Of a DNA stretch of 6,754 bases, positions 1 to 5,674 are shown piece after piece. Source of the DNA: Desulfotignum sp. GTDB taxonomy: Bacteria > Desulfobacterota > Desulfobacteria > Desulfobacterales > Desulfobacteraceae. Position numbers and translations under genes: made by a program. The stretch covers positions 1-6,754 of the forward strand of contig JAABSS010000200.1 of assembly GCA_011390235.1 (NCBI GenBank), in the 5' to 3' direction. The notes below the pieces were generated by a model. That model saw only the letters and a list, made by a program, of their open reading frames with translations, did not search any database and had not been told where the DNA came from. Each line of letters starts with the position of its first letter. Positions within the stretch are counted from its first letter, which is position 1.

Positions 1-11
1 GCAAGCGTTCA

Positions 12-1910
12 TCAAATTCCATGCTTCGTGGCCTTCGTGTTCTTCGTGGTGAAATTCATCAACATCATTTTACGGTCACTGTTTTTCGGTTCCGGCGGGA
101 TTCCGTTTGTATCCCAGCCCATGGCCTGGTAAAATTCCGCCAGCATTCCGGTGAAGGCTTTTTTTGTGAGACCGTGCGACGTGTCTTTGCCGGAAAAGAA
201 TCTGTCAGGCAGCTTGTCCGCAAGGGGCAGGACGGAATGGCGGAGGTTGAAAAGCCTTTCCATGGCTGCAATTTTCACTCCCGCTTTTGTCAAACCGTCT
301 TTTGTAAAATCTGTTTCCGCCAGTGCGTTCACAAGAGAAATTTCCGGTTCCAGGTTGAATGACTTGAGCAGAGACAATACCGGTACCTTGCACAGCCCCA
401 GGCAGTCCACCAGGATATTGGTAACCACGGCCTTTTTGATCAGCCATCCTTTGGCCCGGGTGGCATGGATATCCACGGCCTGTTCGGTTCCGAACTCCTG
501 GACAGCCTGTTCCCTGGACCAGCTGTACTCCAGAGAGGCATAGACATTGTTGTAATCCCCGCCCCTGCTGGATACAGCATATCCCAGGGCGGTTCCCATG
601 ATGGCATTGGGATGGTAGGCGGTCAGCTCCAGGCCTTTGACATGGGCGGCACAGGCTGCTGCTTCGGCCCCGATCTGATCAGCTGCATGCCGGACACCAC
701 GGCCCAGCATCCGGCCCAGTTCCGTGGTGCGGGCTGCGATCCTGTGAATCAAGGTTTCCATGGTTTCGGCATTGCCCCAGGACAGATCCAGATCTTCTTT
801 GAGATTTTCCGGCATCAGGCCTTTTTCGTCCAGGTCCATGGCAAAGGCGAGCACTGATGCTGTGGAGGTGGTGTCCAGCCCCAGCCGGTTGCACAGGTTG
901 TCCAGCCGGACAATGGCAGACAGATCTGCAAGCCCGCATTTGGGGCCAAAGTTTATCATTGGTTCAAATTCCGGCCGGGTGGACAGATCATCCGGTTTTG
1001 CCGGATCCATCACAAGCTCTGCCTTGCACTGGACCGGGCATTTAAAACAGCCCGAAGCGCTGACACGTTTCTTTGCCAGTTTCCTGCCGTCAATGGCGCT
1101 GATATCTGCCATGCCGATCTCATTATAATTTTTCGCCCCCATGATGCCGAATTCATTGACCCACTGCATATATCCGGCCCCGCCGTATCTGGAAAAAAAG
1201 GAAAATTCTGCAGCATCCCGCACCAGGGCGGTATAGGTTTTCACCGCCTGTTTTTTTTTGCGGGTATCTGCCGGCAGGTGCCTGTGGCTGCCCTTGGCAA
1301 TGACGATGGCCTTGATCTTTTTTGCGCCCATGACTGCCCCCATGCCGGTGCGGCCTGCGGCATGGTCTTTTTCCGTCATAACAGCGGCAAATCGGACCTG
1401 GTTTTCTCCCCCGGGTCCGATGGTCAGGACACGGATTTTTTCACGGGCATGTATTTGTGCCAGACGATCCTGGACCGCAAATGCATCCAGCCCCCAGAGA
1501 TCCCTGGCGGTTTTGAGTTCCGCACCATGTTCATGGACATGCAGATACACCGGTTCCAGGGCTTCACCTGTCACCACAATGGCGGCCAGGTTGCAGGACC
1601 GCAGCCAGGCACCGGTATATCCGCCGATATTGGAACTGCCCAGAATTCCGGTGAGGGGAGACAGGGCATTGATGTGGAGTCTGGCCCCGCAGGGGGCAGC
1701 AGATCCGGTAAGAAGTCCGGTGGAAAAAAGCAGTATATTGTCAGGTCCCAAAGGGTCTGTATCCGGTTGCAGATGGTGGTACAGAAACCAGGCATTGAAT
1801 CCCCTGCCCCCGAGAAAAGGTCGTGCCGGATCTGGAAAGGCTTTAAGACGGCAGCTTTTCCCTGTCAGGTCCACCATCAGAATTTTCCCGAACCGTTCTG
1901 ACGGGATCAT
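12..1910 (-). CDS. Tungsten/molybdenum-pterin aldehyde:ferredoxin oxidoreductase (AOR) family protein
   Basis: This 632-residue cytoplasmic oxidoreductase belongs to the AOR family, whose members oxidise aldehydes to carboxylates (or run the reverse) using a bis-pterin tungsten or molybdenum cofactor and a [4Fe-4S] cluster, with ferredoxin as usual partner. The N-terminal AOR domain begins at RFGKI (residue 6) and includes GGRGFNAW, the LSPLTG segment and AAGRTGMGAVMGAKKIKAI near residues 184-203. The cluster motif CxxCxxxC is C288, C291 and C295, with the fourth cysteine C507 in the DCLGLC motif. The first three match Pyrococcus furiosus AOR numbering, which supports starting at the ATG at 1910; that start has only a weak, distant AGG upstream. 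In-frame ATGs at 1994 and 1976 would add a proline/glycine-rich extension and also lack a Shine-Dalgarno. The region where aldehyde oxidisers usually read RG[AG]CH here reads RGGDY (449-453), so the substrate is uncertain. The domain seems to end near GIPPEPK (603-609); the last 20 or so residues come partly from the 9-bp repeat. The gene lies downstream of cydC on the same strand. Confidence 0.93.
   Translation of the reverse strand: MIPSERFGKILMVDLTGKSCRLKAFPDPARPFLGGRGFNAWFLYHHLQPDTDPLGPDNILLFSTGLLTGSAAPCGARLHINALSPLTGILGSSNIGGYTGAWLRSCNLAAIVVTGEALEPVYLHVHEHGAELKTARDLWGLDAFAVQDRLAQIHAREKIRVLTIGPGGENQVRFAAVMTEKDHAAGRTGMGAVMGAKKIKAIVIAKGSHRHLPADTRKKKQAVKTYTALVRDAAEFSFFSRYGGAGYMQWVNEFGIMGAKNYNEIGMADISAIDGRKLAKKRVSASGCFKCPVQCKAELVMDPAKPDDLSTRPEFEPMINFGPKCGLADLSAIVRLDNLCNRLGLDTTSTASVLAFAMDLDEKGLMPENLKEDLDLSWGNAETMETLIHRIAARTTELGRMLGRGVRHAADQIGAEAAACAAHVKGLELTAYHPNAIMGTALGYAVSSRGGDYNNVYASLEYSWSREQAVQEFGTEQAVDIHATRAKGWLIKKAVVTNILVDCLGLCKVPVLSLLKSFNLEPEISLVNALAETDFTKDGLTKAGVKIAAMERLFNLRHSVLPLADKLPDRFFSGKDTSHGLTKKAFTGMLAEFYQAMGWDTNGIPPEPKNSDRKMMLMNFTTKNTKATKHGI
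23..49. repeat. Three tandem 9-bp units of the CTTCGTG / CACGAAG type
   Basis: Three consecutive 9-base units, each containing CTTCGTG (at 24-30, 33-39 and 42-48), stand exactly 9 bases apart. On the minus strand they read as CACGAAG units. They lie inside the 3' end of the AOR-family gene and encode the pattern T-K-N, T-K-A, T-K-H just before its stop. From memory, similar ACGAAG tandem units occur as short intergenic repeats in many Desulfobacterota and other genomes; that link is recall, not a search. The regular period is directly visible. The function is unknown. Confidence 0.75.
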
Positions 1911-2005
1911 GGATGTTTCAACCTGGTTTTTTGGAAGATCCCCTGGCGGTGAACCGCCTGCTGCTGGAGTACTCATGGATAAAACTTGTATCATGTTATG
2001 GGGGC

Positions 2006-2039
2006 TGGGATCAAACGGTTTTTTTGCCGTTTTTTCCCA
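2006..2039. other. Inverted repeat over the cydC stop codon
   Basis: On the plus strand, TGGGA (2006-2010) and AAACGG (2013-2018) pair with CCGTTT (2027-2032) and TCCCA (2035-2039). This gives 5-bp and 6-bp stems separated by a 2x2 internal loop, with an 8-base loop. It spans the last codons and stop of cydC and sits just before the AOR gene. In the minus transcript it is not followed by a U-run, so it is not a classical terminator for cydDC. It could act as an mRNA processing or stability element between cydC and the AOR gene. The pairing is visible; the role is inference. Confidence 0.45.
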
Positions 2040-3711
2040 TGGCCGTTACTTGTTCCCACTGATAATGATGGGTAAAATCACCTGCCAGATCCTGGTGGCT
2101 GATCACCACCAGTATGCCATCTTTCCGGTACTGTCGGAGTATGGTCAAAAGGGTGTCTGCCGTTGGTCCATCCAGGCCTTCAAACGGTTCGTCCAGAATC
2201 AGGATGGGCGGTGCGAAAAGCAATAGCCGGGCCAGGCAGACCCGCCTTGCCTGGCCCCCTGAAAGGCCGGTGCCGTATTCACCAATGGGGGTGTCCAGTC
2301 CCTGTGGCAGCTGTCGGACCCAGTTTCCCAGTGCAACAAGGTCCAGCATTTCCCAAAGTGCGGCATCATCTGCATCCGGTTTTGCCAGGCGCAGGTTTTC
2401 TCCAAGCGTCATGGGAAAAAGGAAAATTTCCTGGTCCAGCAGCCCCACCTGCCGGCGCAGGATTTTTTCTTCGATGGTTTCCATGGGCACACCGTTCACC
2501 AGCACTTTTCCCCGGGCCGGGACCAGCCATCCTCCCATTACGGCAGCAAGCGTGGATTTGCCGCAGCCCGAGGGACCTTGAATCCACAGGGTGTCGCCTT
2601 TTTCCAGAGAAAGACAGATATTGTCGGGCCCCACCAGTGACTGTCCCTGCCTGGCGCTTACCTGTGCGAGTTCCAGACGGGGAGGACCGGAAAGTAACCT
2701 TGTCCTGCCGGTATCACCGGGGATGTCTGCCACCTCGTTGAGCCGCTGCCGTGCCTCCAGGGTGAACCCCAGGGCCTGGACGGTCTGGGACAGGGGTGCC
2801 ATCACTTCCGTGAGACCCAGCATGACGCAGCAGATGCCTGCCAGAAGAGCTGCAGAAAAAGCACCTGCCTGCACCGCCCCTGATCCGTAAAACAGCATCA
2901 TCCAAAGTCCCACGGACAAAATCAACACAATCACGGTCTGGGAAACAATCCCCAGACAATGCAGGTGCCATCGGCTCTGGGTCAGGGCATGGTCCAGCTC
3001 CTGCAGGGTTTTCAAACGGTCTTTCAAAGCGCCTGTCGTGCGCAGGGTGATGAGACCGGCCAGGGTTTCCATAAGAAACTGCCTGCGTTCTCCGGCTTTC
3101 CGGGTCAGGATGCCTGCCAGGGAGAAGGCCCGGAAGGCCGTCATGGCCGGGAGGAGGAGACAAACAAGCAAGACACAGGCAAGAAAAATGCCGGACAGGG
3201 CGGCAGAGACAAAAAAGAGGAGTGCCGAAAAAAAAGATCCCAGAAAAAAGGCCCATACCCAGGGCGCCAGTCCCCGCAGGGGCCACTGGTCCAGAAGATC
3301 TATGTCCGCGAGCATGCGCTGCATCAGATCACCGGAGCCAAAATCGCCAAGTCGGGTTCGGGACATGTGGGAAAAGCAGTCAAACACCCAGAGCCTCAGG
3401 TGTTGTAAAAGGCGGAGAATACCGTCGTGGGAAACGATACGTTCGCCGTACAGGGCCAGGGTCCGGGTGATGGCCAGCAGACGGATCAATGCGGCCGGCT
3501 GCAGATAATTGAAGGTATGCAGGGTAGCCAGGCTGAGGCCCGCCACCCCTGCGGCAGTGATAAACCACCCGGAAAACGCCAGCAGCAGGACCGCAGATCC
3601 CAAACCCAGCCCCCCCAGAATCAGTCCCAGACAACCCATGATCCCCTGGCGGACAAAAAGGGACCCAAGGGTCAGATGTCGTTTTTTGTTATGTTTTTCC
3701 GTGGATTTCAT
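2011..3711 (-). CDS. cydC: Thiol reductant ABC exporter subunit CydC
   Basis: CydC is one half of the CydDC heterodimeric ABC exporter, which moves glutathione and/or cysteine across the inner membrane and is needed for cytochrome bd assembly and periplasmic redox balance. This 566-residue protein has an N-terminal membrane domain with hydrophobic segments at about 24-60, 150-190 and 255-305. It shows family signatures near FNYLQPAA (67-74), ITRTLALYGERIVSHD (81-96) and LLQHLR (101-106). The C-terminal ATPase has Walker A GPSGCGKST (379-387), Q-loop Q427, signature LSGGQ (483-487), Walker B ILILDEP (503-509) and H-loop H539, so it looks catalytically competent. The start ATG overlaps the cydD stop as ATGA, indicating translational coupling; no strong Shine-Dalgarno stands before it. 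Only 27 residues follow the H-loop, shorter than in E. coli CydC, and the usual G-x-I-x-E-x-G-x-H tail is missing. The alternative, a generic ABC exporter, is less likely given the CydD partner. Confidence 0.93.
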   Translation of the reverse strand: MKSTEKHNKKRHLTLGSLFVRQGIMGCLGLILGGLGLGSAVLLLAFSGWFITAAGVAGLSLATLHTFNYLQPAALIRLLAITRTLALYGERIVSHDGILRLLQHLRLWVFDCFSHMSRTRLGDFGSGDLMQRMLADIDLLDQWPLRGLAPWVWAFFLGSFFSALLFFVSAALSGIFLACVLLVCLLLPAMTAFRAFSLAGILTRKAGERRQFLMETLAGLITLRTTGALKDRLKTLQELDHALTQSRWHLHCLGIVSQTVIVLILSVGLWMMLFYGSGAVQAGAFSAALLAGICCVMLGLTEVMAPLSQTVQALGFTLEARQRLNEVADIPGDTGRTRLLSGPPRLELAQVSARQGQSLVGPDNICLSLEKGDTLWIQGPSGCGKSTLAAVMGGWLVPARGKVLVNGVPMETIEEKILRRQVGLLDQEIFLFPMTLGENLRLAKPDADDAALWEMLDLVALGNWVRQLPQGLDTPIGEYGTGLSGGQARRVCLARLLLFAPPILILDEPFEGLDGPTADTLLTILRQYRKDGILVVISHQDLAGDFTHHYQWEQVTAMGKNGKKTV

Positions 3712-5423
3712 TGCCCGATGTTTTCCCGGGAGAGGATGTGGCCCTCCTCAATCTTTACAAGGCGATCCAGCCACTCCAGTCCTTCCAGGTGATGGGCCGC
3801 CAGAATCAGGGTCCTGCCCTGGCTGACCTGCCCCAGATGGCGGCGCACGGATGTGGCTGTATCAGAATCCAGGTGTGCGCCGGGTTCATCCAGAATCCAG
3901 AGCCACGCATCCTGGAGCAGGGCCCTGGCCAGTGCCAGACGCTGCAGCTGCCCGCCGGAAAATCCCCGGCCGCCTTCCCCGAGGTCTGTGTGTATACCCC
4001 GGGGCAGCTGGTGGATAAAATCCCATGCCCCTGCGGCCTGCAATGCCTGCTCGAGATCTTTGTCCCGGGCATTGGGGTCTGCCAGGCGCAGGTTCCGGGC
4101 CACTGTGCCGGAAAACCATTCAGGCCGCTGACCCAGCCAGGCGATCTGTTTTCGAAAGGCATCCAAAGCAAGTGTACCCAGTGGCTGTCCATCCACCATG
4201 ATCCGTCCCTTTGTCGGAAGGTCAAAACCGAGAATCAGCTGGAGCAGGCTTGTTTTTCCTGCCCCGCTGGGACCTGTCAGGCCCACCCTTTCCCCGGGCT
4301 GAATATCCAGATTGATTTCCTGGAGCACCGTGTTCCGGCCATGGGGCTGCCAGGTCACTTGTTCCATACAGATACGGGGCGCTTTGTCGGGCTGCCAGAT
4401 CCGGGTTCCACCGCTGAAACGTTTGATGCTGGTTTCCAGCAGCGGCATGATGGAGGCTGCGGCGGCCATGGCCTGGGCTTTGGCATGGTAATCCGCCCCC
4501 AGGCGGCGCAAAGCCAGGTAAAATTCGGGGATCAAAAGCAGTATAAAAAGAGCTGCACTCAAGGAAACCGGTATGGTTCCCCTGGCCCATGGTACATATC
4601 CCAGAAGGCCCATGCCCAGGTAAACCGCCACAAGTGCGATGGCCAGGGAAGCAAAAAGTTCCAGGACAGCAGAGGATAAAAACGCCATGCGCAGCACGGA
4701 GAGGGTTTTTTTCCGGTATCGGTCTGTTGCCGTTTCCAGGTCGTTTCGGGCCGGTTCCACCGCATTGAGCTGGCGCAGTACATGCAGCCCCTGCAAAAGG
4801 GTTCGAATGCGGTCCGCCAGCAGGGAAAGGGCCTGAAACTGTCTGCGCCCGGCACGTGCCGCTTCATTTCCCACCAGATGCATGAAAAATGGAATCAATG
4901 GTGCGGTGGCTGCCAGGAGCAATGCCACCAGCAGGCTGTGGGGCAATACCGCCACGACAATGATGATCGGGGTGGCAATGGCCAGAATTTTTTGAGGCAG
5001 ATACCGCACGATATAATCATCCATGGCATCCACCTGCTCCAGCACCATGGCGGACAGGCTGCCGTCCCCTGCAATGCGTGACCGGTGGGGGCCGGCTGCC
5101 ATTATTTTTTCCAACAGGTTTTTTCGAAGTCGGCGGCGCATTACACGGCCGGCGTGGGTGCCTGAAAGGTCTTTGACAGACAGAAAAAAAGGCCGGAGAA
5201 AAAGAGGAATGGCCAGAAACCAGAAAAAAGACCGGTTGAAATGGTTTTCCACTGCCAGGTCCACCAGCAGGTTTGCCAGCAGAAAACATTGCATTACCAT
5301 GCAAAAGGAGGCCATCACGCCGGCACCGGCGGAAAGCCAAAGCAGCCCTTTTACCTGATTTACCCGGTTTTGCAGCCATTTGCCCGCCTGTTTTTCCCGG
5401 GCCTTTTTCGCGTATTCCGTCAC
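3708..5423 (-). CDS. cydD: Thiol reductant ABC exporter subunit CydD
   Basis: CydD is the partner of CydC in the inner-membrane CydDC exporter of glutathione/cysteine that supports cytochrome bd maturation. The chosen GTG start at 5423 gives 571 residues, close to the 588 of E. coli CydD, beginning VTEYAKKAREKQAGKWL. An in-frame ATG at 5537 would add 38 residues without family resemblance. Membrane-domain signatures include MVLEQVDAMDDYIVRYLPQ (126-144), TAPLIPFFMHLVG (173-185), LRMAFLSSAVLELFASLAIALVAVY (244-268) and PEFYLALRRLGADYHAKAQA (299-318), all strongly CydD-like. The ATPase carries Walker A GPSGAGKTS (384-392), Q-loop Q432, signature FSGGQ (488-492, Phe replacing Leu), Walker B LWILDEP (508-514) and H-loop H544. 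Its GTG overlaps the stop of a small upstream ORF as GTGA, and its own stop overlaps the cydC start as ATGA. The GTG has only a short AGG four bases upstream, so coupling may drive its translation. Little follows the H-loop, so the C-terminus is short, as in CydC. Confidence 0.93.
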   Translation of the reverse strand: MTEYAKKAREKQAGKWLQNRVNQVKGLLWLSAGAGVMASFCMVMQCFLLANLLVDLAVENHFNRSFFWFLAIPLFLRPFFLSVKDLSGTHAGRVMRRRLRKNLLEKIMAAGPHRSRIAGDGSLSAMVLEQVDAMDDYIVRYLPQKILAIATPIIIVVAVLPHSLLVALLLAATAPLIPFFMHLVGNEAARAGRRQFQALSLLADRIRTLLQGLHVLRQLNAVEPARNDLETATDRYRKKTLSVLRMAFLSSAVLELFASLAIALVAVYLGMGLLGYVPWARGTIPVSLSAALFILLLIPEFYLALRRLGADYHAKAQAMAAAASIMPLLETSIKRFSGGTRIWQPDKAPRICMEQVTWQPHGRNTVLQEINLDIQPGERVGLTGPSGAGKTSLLQLILGFDLPTKGRIMVDGQPLGTLALDAFRKQIAWLGQRPEWFSGTVARNLRLADPNARDKDLEQALQAAGAWDFIHQLPRGIHTDLGEGGRGFSGGQLQRLALARALLQDAWLWILDEPGAHLDSDTATSVRRHLGQVSQGRTLILAAHHLEGLEWLDRLVKIEEGHILSRENIGQ

Positions 5424-5521
5424 AATGCCTGTTTTCTGCCGTTGAAAAATGTTTTCCGGATCACAATGCCCGTGAGGGGAAATCCGGCCAAAAACAGCAG
5501 GATTTTCAAATTTTCCCTCAT
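5420..5521 (-). CDS. Small single-span membrane peptide ORF coupled to cydD (hypothetical)
   Basis: This is an ORF of 33 codons from ATG 5521, or 29 codons from a TTG at 5509. The TTG is preceded by a good Shine-Dalgarno (GAGGG, 5519-5515) five bases away, whereas the ATG has none, so TTG may be the true start. The peptide has one hydrophobic stretch, KILLFLAGFPLTGIVI (residues 6-21 from ATG), followed by a basic tail RKTFFNGRKQAL. That pattern fits a small inner-membrane protein with its C-terminus inside. Its TGA overlaps the cydD GTG as GTGA, the same kind of junction as cydD/cydC. I do not recognise the family. It does not resemble CydX, which begins MWYFAWILG, although a small cyd-linked membrane peptide is an attractive idea. 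The alternative is a chance ORF in the cydD leader, or a leader peptide controlling cydD translation. Confidence 0.4.
   Translation of the reverse strand: MRENLKILLFLAGFPLTGIVIRKTFFNGRKQAL
5515..5519 (-). promoter_or_regulatory. Shine-Dalgarno GAGGG before TTG 5509
   Basis: On the minus strand GAGGG is followed by five bases (AAAAT) and then TTG. This is the best ribosome-binding site in the cydD leader and favours a TTG start for the small ORF over the ATG at 5521. The ATG overlaps this site and has no purine-rich site of its own. Confidence 0.45.
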
Positions 5522-5545
5522 GGTTGGTTGGTACCATAAAAGATC

Positions 5546-5585
5546 GGTTAACACAAGTGACAGCAGTGACCCTTGGGCGTTAACC
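5546..5585. promoter_or_regulatory. 40-bp imperfect dyad, candidate operator between the divergent genes
   Basis: GGTTAAC (5546-5552) and GTTAACC (5579-5585) form an inverted pair, with CAAG (5554-5557) and CTTG (5572-5575) nested inside. Each outer arm contains the palindrome GTTAAC, and the two are 32 bases apart centre to centre, about three helical turns. Between them is a 9-base-period direct repeat of AGTGAC (5556-5561 and 5565-5570). The dyad lies 9 bases upstream of the proposed glpD -35 and within the region from which the cyd block must be transcribed. A two-site regulator could control both directions; the binding protein is unknown. Confidence 0.4.
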
Positions 5586-5594
5586 CGAAAAAAC

Positions 5595-5623
5595 TTGTAT
5601 CTGGAACGTATTCATCATAATAT
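5595..5623 (+). promoter_or_regulatory. Candidate sigma70-type promoter for glpD
   Basis: TTGTAT (5595-5600) and TAATAT (5618-5623) are separated by 17 bases. An overlapping CATAAT (5616-5621) is closer to the -10 consensus but has a 15-base spacer. Transcription would begin near 5630, giving a leader of roughly 45 bases. On the minus strand the same spot reads TATTAT, so a divergent -10 for the cyd block is possible, though I see no good -35 for it. Confidence 0.4.
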
Positions 5624-5632
5624 CTGGATAAA

Positions 5633-5660
5633 TGCAAAAACGGGGAATTATTTTTTTGCA
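5633..5660 (+). promoter_or_regulatory. Hairpin in the predicted glpD leader
   Basis: TGCAAAAA (5633-5640) pairs perfectly with TTTTTGCA (5653-5660) across a 12-base loop that contains GGGGAATT. It ends four bases before the glpD Shine-Dalgarno, so it could affect ribosome access, or as DNA it could be an operator. It lacks a trailing U-run and is not a terminator. The stem is A/U-rich and may be weak. Confidence 0.35.
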
Positions 5661-5664
5661 CAAT

Positions 5665-5668
5665 GGAG
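5665..5668 (+). promoter_or_regulatory. Shine-Dalgarno GGAG for glpD
   Basis: GGAG is followed by six bases and then the ATG at 5675. It is the clearest ribosome-binding site in the window and fixes the glpD start. Confidence 0.75.
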
Positions 5669-5674
5669 AATAAC

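Noticed and set aside
1945..1958. Short hairpin GGCGGT-GA-ACCGCC ahead of the AOR start
   Set aside because: The stem has only six pairs with a two-base loop and no extension; chance is likely in GC-rich DNA.
1911..1994. N-terminal extension of the AOR protein from ATG 1994 or 1976
   Set aside because: The extension is Pro/Gly-rich without family resemblance, both ATGs lack a ribosome-binding site, and starting at 1910 puts the cluster cysteines at the P. furiosus positions. It is not excluded.
2013..2035. Intrinsic terminator on the plus strand
   Set aside because: A stem with a following T-run is present, but no plus-strand gene lies upstream and the bases are the last codons of cydC.
1258..2226. 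A 322-codon plus-strand open frame opposite the AOR and cydC genes
   Set aside because: It spans two well-supported minus-strand genes and shows no domain or start signal.
3711..4679. A 322-codon plus-strand open frame opposite cydD
   Set aside because: It is a shadow of the CydD ATPase and membrane domains, with low-complexity Pro/Gly/Gln composition.
5420..5521. Calling the small ORF CydX
   Set aside because: It lacks the CydX N-terminal pattern and sits by cydD rather than cydB; only size and a single membrane span agree.
5424..5537. N-terminal extension of CydD from ATG 5537
   Set aside because: The extra 38 residues do not resemble CydD, and the GTG at 5423 gives a family-like N-terminus and length and a GTGA junction with the small ORF.
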